64,000 nucleotides of DNA, taken from GH45 sp046704385 (lineage in GTDB: Bacteria > Bacteroidota > Bacteroidia > Bacteroidales > SZUA-534). Shown in pieces: positions 15,353 through 24,226 of the stretch; the stretch's first letter is position 1; every line of letters begins with the position of its first letter. Position numbers and translations under genes: made by a program. The stretch lies in the NCBI GenBank assembly GCA_046704385.1, contig JBJKSB010000009.1, positions 1 through 64,000 of the forward strand, written 5' to 3'. Under the pieces are notes generated by a model. It worked only from the letters and a program-made list of their open reading frames with translations. It did no database searches and was not told the origin of the DNA.

Positions 15353-15410
15353 ATTAAATATTATTAACAATAGAATTAGAAAAGCTGCATACAAAAAGCA
15401 GTCGGTTTAT

Positions 15411-16406
15411 TTATGGAGCTTTTTTCTTTCTGTTATAGATGGGTAATAATATAAAGAATAGTCCTCCAACAATAAGAATCATCAGATTCATTGAGGTGTG
15501 TGAAATTAAGGCAAAATCTTTCCCGTGTAGTTTATCCAAACCATAAATTGATAACGTTTCGATTACCATGAAATGCCAGGCTCCGATTCCTCCCTGAACA
15601 GGCATAAGCATGGCCAGGCCGCCCATGATAAAAGCGGTTAATCCGGCTATGGGACCAATATGGCTTGTTGGTTGGTAACTAAAAAATACAACATACATCA
15701 TTAAAAAGTACATAATATAAATAAGAACCGAATGTCCGACATAAGCCCATGGCCTTTCAAGCCTGCGAATCGACTTGATACCTTCAAAAAAATGGAATAA
15801 CAAATCGTATAATTTTGCTATAATTTTGATTTTTTTAAGGCGCGAACGGAATTTCCAAAGTAAAAACAATCCTCCGAAACCAAGCAAAGCCCCAAGTATC
15901 CAAAACCAGGGCTCGAAAATAAAACCAAAATTTTGCCCGAATTGAGGATTATTAGCCAGGAATTGTTTGAAAACACCAATTTGTAAAAAAATGGTCGAAA
16001 TTACTAAAACGAACAGGATCAGGGTATCAGTTGCACGTTCAGTAACTACTGTACCAACAAGTTTTCCAAATGGAATTTTTTCATATCGCGAAAGTATGGT
16101 GCAGCGTGCTAATTCTCCACCACGGGGGATTATTAAGTTCGTGGCGTACATGATCATTACTGAAAAAAAAGTGTTGGTAACTTTTGGCTTATATCCCAGC
16201 GGATGTATCAACATGTTCCAACGAACAGCCCGGCTAAAATGACTAATTAAGGCAAATATTAAAGAGAGAATAATCCATCCCCATTTTATATCTTTTAAGG
16301 TATTTAAAAACCCTGTTAAATCATATGCTTTGTAAACCCTTGAAAATAAAAATATTCCAATGGCTAAAAAGAATAAATATTTTATAATGTTCAATATTTT
16401 CTTCAT
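15411..16406 (-). CDS. YbhN/UPF0104 family membrane protein (LPG-synthase transmembrane type)
   Basis: The 331-residue protein has eight or so hydrophobic helices. It shows the family signatures RAVRWNMLI near residue 60, NLIIPRGGELAR near 90-101 and VQGGIGAWHFMVIE near 272-285. This is the membrane part of lysylphosphatidylglycerol synthases without the catalytic soluble domain, so it probably moves or flips lipid-linked molecules. It converges with the hemerythrin gene and lies about 100 bp downstream of ferritin, which has its own terminator in between. A relative is encoded at 42557 inside the polysaccharide locus. Confidence 0.85.
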   Translation of the reverse strand: MKKILNIIKYLFFLAIGIFLFSRVYKAYDLTGFLNTLKDIKWGWIILSLIFALISHFSRAVRWNMLIHPLGYKPKVTNTFFSVMIMYATNLIIPRGGELARCTILSRYEKIPFGKLVGTVVTERATDTLILFVLVISTIFLQIGVFKQFLANNPQFGQNFGFIFEPWFWILGALLGFGGLFLLWKFRSRLKKIKIIAKLYDLLFHFFEGIKSIRRLERPWAYVGHSVLIYIMYFLMMYVVFFSYQPTSHIGPIAGLTAFIMGGLAMLMPVQGGIGAWHFMVIETLSIYGLDKLHGKDFALISHTSMNLMILIVGGLFFILLPIYNRKKKAP

Positions 16407-16453
16407 ATACCAACTAAAGGTGGCAAATATAATTTTTATTGTTTTAATATATT

Positions 16454-16482
16454 AAAAAAGCAGCACCGAATTGGTACTGCTT
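16454..16482 (-). terminator. Terminator of the ferritin gene
   Basis: Read on the minus strand, AAGCAGTACC pairs with GGTGCTGCTT around AATTC, with a single G-T wobble, and six T residues follow. It lies 27 bp after the ferritin stop codon. Confidence 0.75.
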
Positions 16483-16508
16483 ATAAAAAATATTGAAAAC
16501 TTATAATA

Positions 16509-17024
16509 TTAAACATTGGTAGCAGTTGGGTCAACAAATATTCGCTGAGCTAAATCTTTATCAATCATAAACAGGCCATTCCCTTTACTTTCCACCATCT
16601 TAAGCTGGTCAAGAATGGTCTGAACATTGGCTTCTTCTTCCACTTGTTCATCAACATACCACTGAAGGAAACTTTTGGCAGCATGATCTTTCTCTTCAAT
16701 AGCTACATCCATTAAATTGTTGATCAGGCTGGTTACCTTTTGTTCATGTTTCAGGGTTTCTTCGAATATATCTATAATCCCATTCCACGATTCCGGTACT
16801 TTCGTGATAGGTTTTAACGATACTTTACCATTTCGTTCAATTACATAATCAAAAAACTTTAAAGCATGTGCAATTTCTTCCTGGTATTGTACCCGCATCC
16901 AATTAGCAGCTCCTGCCAGTCCTTCGCTGGCTACGTAAGCCGACATCGATAAATACAAATAAGCTGACCAATATTCGGCATTAATTTGCTTATTTAATTC
17001 TTCTTCCATTCTTTTTGTAAGCAT
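16509..17024 (-). CDS. ftnA: Ferritin (non-heme iron storage protein)
   Basis: The 171-residue protein is a typical bacterial ferritin. Ferroxidase ligands are in place: E17 in NAEYWSAYLY, E50 and H53 in YQEEIAHA, E94 in LKHEQKV and a Gln/Glu pair near 127-130 in DEQVEEE. It forms a 24-subunit cytoplasmic shell that oxidises and stores iron. It is transcribed divergently from nothing nearby and is followed by its own terminator. No iron-box-like operator was recognised in the 48 bp between it and dnaX. Confidence 0.95.
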   Translation of the reverse strand: MLTKRMEEELNKQINAEYWSAYLYLSMSAYVASEGLAGAANWMRVQYQEEIAHALKFFDYVIERNGKVSLKPITKVPESWNGIIDIFEETLKHEQKVTSLINNLMDVAIEEKDHAAKSFLQWYVDEQVEEEANVQTILDQLKMVESKGNGLFMIDKDLAQRIFVDPTATNV

Positions 17025-17072
17025 AATTTTAGTATTTAGGGTTATGTATTGAATTAATCACTATTTATATTA

Positions 17073-18763
17073 TTATTCTAAATCAAGATTAAATTTCTTT
17101 TTAAGCGATTCCAGCATGGGATTTTGTTCTGATAAATATTTGAATTTGTCTGTCGAGGTATAAATAATATTTTGCTTATCCGCATCGTCTGAAATTTCAA
17201 TCTTAAGTTCAATGGTAAAATTACTTAATTCCTTTTTCAGATACTCCATTAATCCTGAATGAACTTTTTCAAGTAAATCTTTTTTTTGTATTTCGCTGCT
17301 AAGGTTAACCTGGATATTAGCATCAGCAACTTTTACAGGCAGATTCGTTTGCAAAACCTGGTACATCCTCGGCATAGTATCTTTCAGGGTCTCGGCATAT
17401 CTCAACCATGCTGTTTTCAACTCATCAGCCGAAAAAACTTCTTTAAGGTCAGATCGGATGGTTGCGGTTTTTTTGACAGGTTCCTCCGGGGATTCATCAG
17501 TTTTTTTTGTGGCAAGATTTTTTAATGATGGTGATGACCCTTTATATTCATTATAAACTGGAGTTTCTTGTTTTTTCGCTGCTACTGATGTAACAGGATT
17601 GGTTTTCTGAGATTTTTTTTGATGGCCGGATTCTGGTTTTGAATTTTTTTCTAATTCACTTTTTTTTTTAGCGCAATCAAATTACAAAGGGTTATTAATG
17701 CCAATTCAACCGTTAAGCGTTTGTTTTGGCTGCCCCGGTAATTAATTTCCGAATCTGTGGTGGTTTTAAGTGCCTGAAATAAAAACCAGGGTTCACATTT
17801 TTTGGCTTGTTCAAGGTATTGCAGTTTGGTTGAAGCACCAACTTCAAGTAACTGGACTGTTTTTTCATCCTGCGAAACCAATAAGTCCCTGAAATGCCGG
17901 GCCATCCCAATAAGAAAATGCTGACCATCGAATCCTTTATCAAGAATTTCATCGAAAAGACTCAATGAGGTTGAAACATCTTCGTTTAAAAAGGCTTCAG
18001 TTAATTTGAAAAAGTAGTCATAATCAAGAACATTCAGGTTAGCAATGGTATTTTCATAAGTAATTTTACTTCCTGAAAAACTCACTATCTGATCAAAAAT
18101 TGAAAGTGCATCACGCATGGCCCCATCAGCTTTTTGTGCAATAACATTCAGGGCTTCCGGTTCAGCTTCAATATTTTCATTTTTTGCTACATATTGCAAA
18201 TGTTCCACTGCATCTTCAACTGTAATCCGGCTAAAATTGAATATCTGACATCTTGATAAAATCGTTGGAAGAATTTTATGCTTTTCAGTGGTTGCAAGAA
18301 TAAATATGGCATGTGCCGGAGGTTCTTCAAGGGTTTTCAAAAAAGCGTTAAAAGCCGATGTCGACAACATGTGAACCTCATCAATAATATAAACACTGTA
18401 TTTTCCCAGTTGGGGAGGTATCCGGACCTGGTCAATTAAATTCCGGATATCATCAACGGTATTATTTGATGCTGCATCCAGTTCATGAATGTTGTACGAC
18501 CGGTCGTTGTTAAACGAAACACACGACTCGCATTCGTTACAGGGTTCCGTGTCATTTAATAAATTTTGACAATTTATGGTTTTTGCAAAAATCCGCGCAC
18601 AGGTAGTTTTTCCCACACCCCGTGGACCACAAAATAAATAGGCATGTGCCATATGGTTATTTTGGATAGCATTTTTCAGCGTAGTAGTAATCGATTTTTG
18701 GCCCACTACTGATGAAAATGTGGTTGGACGATACTTTCTTGCAGATACAATAAAATTATCCAT
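17073..18763 (-). CDS. dnaX: DNA polymerase III subunit tau (dnaX, read through a frameshift)
   Basis: The clamp-loader gene is in two frames. The N-terminal frame (18763 to 17651) holds the ATPase part. A shift of one base back at the A10 run (17669-17660) joins it to a second frame that stays open to 17073, giving about 563 residues. The joined sequence continues KKKSELEKNS, then a Lys/Pro/Ser-rich linker, and ends in a tau-like C-terminal domain (ELKTAWLRYAETLKD and onward). Tau links clamp loader, helicase and polymerase at the fork. The continuous C-terminal frame, with no start of its own, shows that it is expressed by slippage rather than as a separate gene. Confidence 0.88.
17651..18763 (-). 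CDS. dnaX: DNA polymerase III subunit gamma (short dnaX product)
   Basis: Without slippage the frame stops two codons after the A10 run, giving 370 residues. It contains the clamp-loader ATPase domains: Walker A GPRGVGKT (46-53), a four-Cys zinc module (NCQNLL, then CNECESC), Walker B with IIDEVHML, and the sensor motif LSRCQIF. The end falls where domain III ends in other DnaX proteins, so the product would be a complete gamma subunit able to build the clamp loader but lacking the tau C-terminal contacts. The start is the first ATG, and the N-terminus (SARKYRPTTF) is the usual one. Confidence 0.88.
   Translation of the reverse strand: MDNFIVSARKYRPTTFSSVVGQKSITTTLKNAIQNNHMAHAYLFCGPRGVGKTTCARIFAKTINCQNLLNDTEPCNECESCVSFNNDRSYNIHELDAASNNTVDDIRNLIDQVRIPPQLGKYSVYIIDEVHMLSTSAFNAFLKTLEEPPAHAIFILATTEKHKILPTILSRCQIFNFSRITVEDAVEHLQYVAKNENIEAEPEALNVIAQKADGAMRDALSIFDQIVSFSGSKITYENTIANLNVLDYDYFFKLTEAFLNEDVSTSLSLFDEILDKGFDGQHFLIGMARHFRDLLVSQDEKTVQLLEVGASTKLQYLEQAKKCEPWFLFQALKTTTDSEINYRGSQNKRLTVELALITLCNLIALKKKVN
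17660..17669 (-). promoter_or_regulatory. A10 slippery run at the dnaX gamma/tau boundary
   Basis: Read on the minus strand the sequence is CT, then ten A residues, then GTGAATTAG. Frame zero reads three Lys codons, Val, Asn and stop. Adding one A (transcriptional slippage) or a -1 ribosomal shift gives AGT GAA TTA and continues into tau. Thermus dnaX uses a run of nine A in the same way, and E. coli uses A AAA AAG. An assembly error in the run is the alternative. Confidence 0.75.
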
Positions 18764-19005
18764 AAAAGATTTTATTTAGGGCAAACCTACATGATTTTTG
18801 CAAAACTATCAACATAAAAACAAACTAAATCATCATTTAAATTACCATAAAATTATAATGATTTACGGCTGAACTAAATTGTTGTTCGAGCGTTTTATAA
18901 CAAGATTTGCTGGTTAATAAACCGTGCAAGAATGTGGTTACAATTCTTTTTTTTAATGGAAAATTTGCTTTATCTTTAATGAAGAACAAGATTTGATTAA
19001 AATTT

Positions 19006-19034
19006 TTGAAAATTCATCTGCTATATTAATTTTG
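19006..19034 (+). promoter_or_regulatory. Promoter of the zapA operon
   Basis: TTG at 19006-19008 is followed after 18 bp by TAATTTTG at 19027-19034, matching the Bacteroidota TTTG/TAnnTTTG pattern. Transcription would begin near 19040, about 20 bp before the first ATG. The 18764-19005 stretch between the divergent dnaX gene and this promoter holds no gene. Confidence 0.5.
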
Positions 19035-19060
19035 TAAAAAAATATGTTTTATAAATTTTG

Positions 19061-19348
19061 ATGGAAACGCCACAACTGATAGGAGGATTTAAAGAGAAAT
19101 TTGAAAAGTTTGTCTATCTTTATAAAGAATTAAAAGACGAAAACAAATTGATTAAATCTGAAAATGAGGATCTTAAATCTAAATTATCAGAGAGCGAAGA
19201 ACAAATAATAGAATTAAAACATAGATTAGAAACAAACGATTTAGCAAAAACATTTATAGCTTCAGGAGATAACTCGAAAGAAGCAAAAGTTAAAATAAAC
19301 AGAATTGTGCGGGAGATTGATAATTGTATTGCTCTGTTAAACCGATAA
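19061..19348 (+). CDS. Short coiled-coil protein upstream of zapA
   Basis: ATG 19061 follows a TTG and gives 95 residues. Residues about 20-70 are a coiled coil (YLYKELKDENKLIKSENED, then LKSKLSESEEQIIELKHRL), and the last part (KINRIVREIDNCIALLN) is helical. It lies 11 bp before zapA, on the same transcript. Small coiled-coil proteins directly before zapA are regular in this phylum and are probably cell-division partners of ZapA. The exact function is not known to me. Confidence 0.75.
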   Translation: METPQLIGGFKEKFEKFVYLYKELKDENKLIKSENEDLKSKLSESEEQIIELKHRLETNDLAKTFIASGDNSKEAKVKINRIVREIDNCIALLNR

Positions 19349-19359
19349 TATTTTTTTAA

Positions 19360-19650
19360 ATGGATGATAAACTTACAATTCGTGTAAATATTGTTGACAG
19401 GTATTATCCACTTAAAATTGACAGGAAAGACGAAGAAAAGATAAGAAAAGCTGCTAAAAAGATAAACGATACAGTAATTCAGTACCAGAAGTTATATGGG
19501 AATAAAGACGGACAGGATTTTTTAGCGATGGTTGCACTTCAGTTTGTTACCAGGTTAGTTGAGGCTGAAGAACACCATGAGATACACCCTGTTATTGAGG
19601 AAGTTAGGCAATTTGACAGAATTTTAGCAGATTTATTGGAACAAGAGTAA
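19360..19650 (+). CDS. zapA: Cell division protein ZapA
   Basis: The 96-residue product has the ZapA layout: a beta N-terminus (LTIRVNIVDRYYPLKI), then EEKIRKAAKKINDTV and a long C-terminal helix. ZapA binds FtsZ and bundles its filaments at the division site. The gene lies between a coiled-coil gene and a 6S RNA, which repeats the zapA-ssrS neighbourhood known from Proteobacteria. The start is the first ATG after the upstream stop. Confidence 0.88.
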   Translation: MDDKLTIRVNIVDRYYPLKIDRKDEEKIRKAAKKINDTVIQYQKLYGNKDGQDFLAMVALQFVTRLVEAEEHHEIHPVIEEVRQFDRILADLLEQE

Positions 19651-19680
19651 CAGACGTTCTTTAACATAAAAACAAGATAT

Positions 19681-19868
19681 TGCCCGCACCGGTTCTTGGC
19701 TAGTTTGGAAAACTCAACATTAAATAAATTGGAGTCAAACTTGGTTTATGTAAGGCAGGCCCCACCTTCGGGAACTCATTTATGAGACAGGGGAAGCAAG
19801 AAATAAACCGGAGTCTCCACCCATGTTTACAGGGGTTTTTTTAAACACATGATTGGTGCGGGTTTTTT
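19681..19868 (+). ncRNA. ssrS: 6S RNA
   Basis: CCCGCACC (19683-19690) pairs perfectly with GGTGCGGG (19855-19862), and a T run follows, so the ends of a roughly 185-nt RNA form a closing stem that also works as terminator. Between them lie long partly paired arms (for example TTGGAGTCAAACTTGG and CCGGAGTCTCCA) around a large central loop, the shape by which 6S RNA imitates an open promoter and binds RNA polymerase. The place between zapA and rny is the conserved one for Bacteroidota. No protein frame fits the stretch. Confidence 0.85.
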
Positions 19869-19893
19869 TTATATATATATTTTAAAATTAATT

Positions 19894-21432
19894 ATGAATA
19901 TAACTTTAATAGTTGTTGCCATTATTTCAGTTGTTGCTGGTGGTATTGTGACCTACATAATACTAAAAGCCGGAACGAACAGGAAAAGCGTTCGAATAAT
20001 TCAGGAAGCTGAAGCTGAGGCTGAAATGATCAAAAAGGATAAGATTCTTCAGGCAAAAGAAAAATTTTTACAGCTTAAATCAGAACATGAGAAATTTATA
20101 AACGAAAAAAATAGTAAGATCGCTCAGGCTGAAAATAAGCTCAAACAAAAAGAGACTGGTATTTCTCAGAGAATTGAGGAATATAACAGAAAAACAAAAG
20201 AAGCAGAGGTGATTAAGGAAAATCTGTCGATTCAGATAGATTTGGTGGAGAAAAAAACAGAGGAGCTTGACAAAATGCATAAACAGCAGGTTGAGCAGCT
20301 GGTGGCTATTTCAGGTTTGTCGATTGAAGAGGCTAAAGGTCAGTTGATAGAATCATTAAAGGCTGAAGCCAGAACTGAGGCCATGTCCTACGTAAATGAA
20401 ATTATGGATGAGGCAAAGATGACAGCCAACAAGGAAGCCAAAAGAGTAGTTATTCAAACTATTCAGCGTGTGGCTTCTGAATATGCAGTTGAAAACTCAG
20501 TTACTGTATTTCATATTGACAATGACGATATTAAAGGTAGAATTATTGGCCGTGAGGGTAGAAATATCAGGGCTTTAGAAGCTGCAACAGGTATTGAAAT
20601 TATTGTTGATGATACCCCTGAGGCTATTATCCTTTCAGGTTTTGACCCGGTTCGCCGCGAAATTGCACGATTGGCACTGCATCAATTGGTAACCGATGGA
20701 AGGATTCACCCCGCCCGTATTGAGGAAGTAGTAACCAAAACTCAAAAAATGGTTGAGGAGGAAATTATTGAAACCGGTAAACGTACTGCTATCGATTTGG
20801 GTATTCACGGCTTACATCCTGAATTGATCCGTTTGGTTGGTAAGATGAAATATCGTTCATCGTACGGTCAGAATTTGCTACAACACTCACGCGAAGTGGC
20901 AAATTTAGCTGCAATAATGGCTGCCGAACTTGGTTTAAACCCACGTTTGGCAAAACGTGCCGGCTTGCTGCATGATATTGGTAAAGTTCCAGATGATGAA
21001 CCAGAATTACCACACGCAATATTAGGTATGAAGCTGGCGGAAAAATATAAGGAAAAGCCTGATATTTGTAATGCCATTGGAGCTCACCACGATGAGGTTG
21101 AGATGAATACACTGATTTCTCCGATTATCCAGGTTTGTGATGCTATTTCGGGTGCAAGACCTGGTGCACGTCGTGAAGTGGTTGAGTCATATATTAAGCG
21201 ATTAAAAGACCTTGAAGAGCTGGCGCTTTCTTATCCTGGAGTTTTAAAAACCTATGCAATTCAGGCTGGTAGAGAGTTACGTGTAATTGTAGGTAGTGAA
21301 AAGGTAAGTGATAATGAAGCTGAGACCTTATCATACGAGATTTCCAAGAAAATCCAGGATGAAATGACTTATCCGGGTCAGATAAAAATTACGGTTATCC
21401 GTGAAACAAGAGCTATAAACTATGCTAAATAA
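19894..21432 (+). CDS. rny: Ribonuclease Y
   Basis: ATG 19894 is chosen because the earlier in-frame ATG at 19849 lies inside the 6S RNA 3' stem. The 512-residue protein has an N-terminal membrane helix (ITLIVVAIISVVAGGIV), a long coiled coil to about residue 175, a KH domain (GRIIGREGRNIRALE) near 210-225 and an HD domain with HDIGKV near 360. RNase Y is a membrane-bound endonuclease that starts mRNA decay. The first polysaccharide gene follows after only 2 bp, so the surface locus may be co-transcribed with it. Confidence 0.95.
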   Translation: MNITLIVVAIISVVAGGIVTYIILKAGTNRKSVRIIQEAEAEAEMIKKDKILQAKEKFLQLKSEHEKFINEKNSKIAQAENKLKQKETGISQRIEEYNRKTKEAEVIKENLSIQIDLVEKKTEELDKMHKQQVEQLVAISGLSIEEAKGQLIESLKAEARTEAMSYVNEIMDEAKMTANKEAKRVVIQTIQRVASEYAVENSVTVFHIDNDDIKGRIIGREGRNIRALEAATGIEIIVDDTPEAIILSGFDPVRREIARLALHQLVTDGRIHPARIEEVVTKTQKMVEEEIIETGKRTAIDLGIHGLHPELIRLVGKMKYRSSYGQNLLQHSREVANLAAIMAAELGLNPRLAKRAGLLHDIGKVPDDEPELPHAILGMKLAEKYKEKPDICNAIGAHHDEVEMNTLISPIIQVCDAISGARPGARREVVESYIKRLKDLEELALSYPGVLKTYAIQAGRELRVIVGSEKVSDNEAETLSYEISKKIQDEMTYPGQIKITVIRETRAINYAK

Positions 21433-21434
21433 AA

Positions 21435-22424
21435 ATGAGCGAAAGGCTTATTTCAAATAAAAAAGTACTAGTTACAGGTGGAGCCGGTTTTATCGGCTCC
21501 AATCTTGTTGAGAAGTTGTTAAAGCAACAAAATAATGTTGTTTGCCTGGATAATTTCCTAACAGGGAAAAAAGAAAATATTGAGGGATTTTTATCAAATC
21601 CCTCTTTTTTATTGGTTGAAGGCGATATCAGGGATCTAACTATCTGTCGGGAAGCAGTGCAAGGTGTTGACCTGGTTTTACATCAGGCTGCGCTGGGTTC
21701 TGTTCCCCGCTCAATAAACGATCCTTTGACCACGAATGATATTAATATTAACGGGTTCCTTAATATGTTGACTGCAACCCGTGACGCAAAGGTCAAGCGC
21801 TTTGTTTATGCAGCAAGTTCATCAACATATGGCGACAATTATAGTTTGCCAAAAGTTGAAGAGAATATTGGCAAACCATTATCACCATATGCCATTACCA
21901 AGTATGTAAATGAATTGTATGCCGATGTTTTCAGCAAATTGTATAAAATGGAAGTTATCGGGTTGAGATATTTTAATGTGTTTGGCAGGCATCAGGATCC
22001 TCAAGGGATGTATGCGGCAGTTATTCCCAAATTTGTTCAATTACTGATAAATCATGAATCACCGGTAATTAATGGTGATGGAAGTTTTTCAAGGGACTTT
22101 ACCCATATTGACAATGTAATTCAGGCTAATGAACTGGCAGCTACCGTGACATCAAAGGCTGCACTGGGCAAGGTTTATAATGTGGCTTTCGGGAAGAATA
22201 CCAGCCTGCTTGAACTGGTTAATATTTTAAAAAATGAACTGGGCAGATTTGATGCTGAAATCCGAAACATTGATCCGGTATTTGGTCCGGAACGAAATGG
22301 GGACATACCGCATTCACTGGCTTCAATTGAAAAAGCCAGAACTTTATTGGGATATATGCCTGAATTCGACATAAAAAAGGGACTTGAAAGAGCTATCAAT
22401 TGGTATTGGGAACACCTTAAATAA
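21435..22424 (+). CDS. wbpP: UDP-N-acetylglucosamine 4-epimerase, WbpP/TviC type
   Basis: The 329-residue protein is an extended short-chain dehydrogenase with VTGGAGFIGSNL near residues 13-24, the Ser cluster AASSSTYGDN and YAITK as catalytic Tyr-x3-Lys near 153. The SVPRSINDP and RYFNVFGRHQDPQG segments are typical of the WbpP/TviC group, which interconverts UDP-GlcNAc and UDP-GalNAc or their uronic acids. Together with the WbpO-type dehydrogenase at 25702 it should feed the WbpE, WbpD and WbpB homologues next to it. It is the first gene of the surface-polysaccharide locus. Confidence 0.85.
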   Translation: MSERLISNKKVLVTGGAGFIGSNLVEKLLKQQNNVVCLDNFLTGKKENIEGFLSNPSFLLVEGDIRDLTICREAVQGVDLVLHQAALGSVPRSINDPLTTNDININGFLNMLTATRDAKVKRFVYAASSSTYGDNYSLPKVEENIGKPLSPYAITKYVNELYADVFSKLYKMEVIGLRYFNVFGRHQDPQGMYAAVIPKFVQLLINHESPVINGDGSFSRDFTHIDNVIQANELAATVTSKAALGKVYNVAFGKNTSLLELVNILKNELGRFDAEIRNIDPVFGPERNGDIPHSLASIEKARTLLGYMPEFDIKKGLERAINWYWEHLK

Positions 22425-22471
22425 AATATATTGTTGATATAATCGTTGTACCTCAGGTAAAAAATTAAATT

Positions 22472-23599
22472 ATGCGACCAATAAATATGGTTGACTTAAA
22501 AAGTCAATATCAAAAAATAAAACCCGAAATCGACCTGGCCATCCAAAATGTGCTTGATTCAACTCAGTTTATAAGAGGAGGGGAGGTAGTTGAATTTCAA
22601 AATGCTTTATCTCAATATCTGGGCGTAAAACATACAACTGCCTGTGGAAATGGAACCGATGCCCTGCAAATTGCTATGATGGCTTTGGGTTTAAAACCCG
22701 GAGATGAGGTAATTACTACTGATTTTACGTTTATTGCTACGGTTGAGGTTATTGCTTTATTAGGCCTTAAGCCTGTTCTGGTTGACGTTTACCCGGATAC
22801 TTTTAATATAGATGTTGAGGAAATTAAAAGCGCTGTTACTTCCCGGACTAAAGCCATTGTACCTGTTCATTTATTTGGTCAGTGTGTCAACATGGAGGCA
22901 ATTATGAAGATAGCCAACGAGCATAATCTTTATGTTATTGAAGATAATGCGCAGGCCATCGGAGCCGATTATATATTCACCGATGGTACAAGAAAAAAGG
23001 CCGGGACCATTGGACATATTGGTTGTACCTCGTTTTTCCCATCTAAAAATTTAGGATGTTATGGCGATGGTGGGGCACTGTTTACAAATGATGATGATTT
23101 AGCAGATAAAATTTCATCCATTGTAAATCATGGTATGAAAGTCAGGTATTATCACGACCGTATCGGAGTTAATTCCAGATTAGATACCATCCAGGCTGCT
23201 ATATTATCAGTTAAGCTTCCCTTACTTGATAGTTATATTAAGGCCAGGCAGGAAGCCGCTCAATTCTATTCTGAGGGTTTACAAAATATTGAAGAGATTC
23301 AAACCCCGGTTATTGAGAAATTTACAAATCATGTTTTTCATCAATATACTTTGCAAATTAGGAATGTGAAGCGCGATGAACTGAAAAAGCATTTGGAAAA
23401 TAATGGAATACCGGCAATGATCTATTATCCGGTTCCCTTACATGAGCAAAAAGCTTTCGCGGAATTTAAAAATCCCAATAAGGATTTTCCGGTAACAGAA
23501 TTGTTAAGTAGCAATGTGTTATCTTTGCCGATGCATACAGAGCTTGATACTGATCAAATGCAATTTATTGTAGATTCCATCAAAGATTTTTTTGGTTAA
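22472..23599 (+). CDS. wbpE: PLP-dependent aminotransferase, WbpE type (DegT/DnrJ/EryC1/StrS)
   Basis: The 375-residue protein has the DegT family motifs: ACGNGTDALQIA near residues 58-69, EDNAQAIGA near 160-168 and the PLP Lys in SFFPSKNLGCYGDGGA near 189-204. WbpE-type enzymes place the amino group at C3 of UDP-3-keto-2-acetamido-uronic acid with glutamate as donor. The acyltransferase and dehydrogenase of the same pathway follow directly. The next gene starts immediately after its stop. Confidence 0.85.
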   Translation: MRPINMVDLKSQYQKIKPEIDLAIQNVLDSTQFIRGGEVVEFQNALSQYLGVKHTTACGNGTDALQIAMMALGLKPGDEVITTDFTFIATVEVIALLGLKPVLVDVYPDTFNIDVEEIKSAVTSRTKAIVPVHLFGQCVNMEAIMKIANEHNLYVIEDNAQAIGADYIFTDGTRKKAGTIGHIGCTSFFPSKNLGCYGDGGALFTNDDDLADKISSIVNHGMKVRYYHDRIGVNSRLDTIQAAILSVKLPLLDSYIKARQEAAQFYSEGLQNIEEIQTPVIEKFTNHVFHQYTLQIRNVKRDELKKHLENNGIPAMIYYPVPLHEQKAFAEFKNPNKDFPVTELLSSNVLSLPMHTELDTDQMQFIVDSIKDFFG

Positions 23600-23600
23600 T

Positions 23601-24179
23601 ATGAACGATAAAATCTATTTTGCGCACGAAACTGCAGTTATTGATTCGGACTGCACCATTGGGCGCGGAACAAAAATATGGCACTTTTCACATATTATGT
23701 CGCATTGTGAGATTGGTGAAAATTGTAATATCGGACAAAATGTGGTGATTTCACCAGGAGTGGTACTGGGAACCAATGTTAAAGTGCAGAATAATGTATC
23801 CATTTATACTGGTGTTATTTGCCAGGATGATGTATTCCTTGGGCCTTCCATGGTTTTTACGAATATAGTAAATCCACGAAGTGCGGTAATTCGCAAAGAC
23901 CAGTACCAGCAAACCATTGTTAGAAAAGGCGCTTCAATTGGAGCTAATGCCACAATTGTATGTGGAAACGAAATTGGTGAATATGCTTTGATTGGGGCCG
24001 GGGCAGTAATTACAAAACCGGTAAAACCCTTTGCGCTGGTAGTTGGAAATCCGGCACGCCAGATTGGCTGGGTAAGCGAGTATGGTCATCGCCTGGAGTT
24101 TAACTCGGAAAATATGGCTGTTTGTCCGGAGAGTAAAGAAAAATATAAACTTGATAAGGATCAGGTTCACAAAATTTGA
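23601..24179 (+). CDS. wbpD: N-acetyltransferase, WbpD/WlbB type (hexapeptide repeat)
   Basis: Start ATG 23601 lies 1 bp after the aminotransferase stop. The 192-residue protein is a left-handed beta helix with hexapeptide repeats (TIGRGTKIWHFSHI, IGENCNIGQNVVIS, and so on), typical of WbpD, which acetylates the C3 amino group of the UDP-2-acetamido-3-amino uronic acid using acetyl-CoA. The C-terminus (GWVSEYGHRLEF) is typical of this subfamily. The aminotransferase, acyltransferase and dehydrogenase genes are adjacent, as in Pseudomonas and Bordetella clusters. Confidence 0.87.
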   Translation: MNDKIYFAHETAVIDSDCTIGRGTKIWHFSHIMSHCEIGENCNIGQNVVISPGVVLGTNVKVQNNVSIYTGVICQDDVFLGPSMVFTNIVNPRSAVIRKDQYQQTIVRKGASIGANATIVCGNEIGEYALIGAGAVITKPVKPFALVVGNPARQIGWVSEYGHRLEFNSENMAVCPESKEKYKLDKDQVHKI

Positions 24180-24226
24180 AAGTCCGTTGTATTTTAATAA
24201 TTTCGCCAATCCATTTTTAATTGATA

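Noticed and set aside
17073..17420. Separate 115-codon gene downstream of dnaX
   Set aside because: The frame is open far upstream of its first ATG and reads on from the A10 run of dnaX, so it is the tau C-terminus rather than a gene of its own.
19849..19893. Upstream ATG extending RNase Y by 15 residues
   Set aside because: It lies inside the 3' stem and T run of the 6S RNA. ATG 19894 gives the usual membrane-helix beginning.
20080..21112. Minus-strand frames of 66-107 codons within rny
   Set aside because: rny is conserved over this whole stretch. The opposite frames are a result of its codon use.
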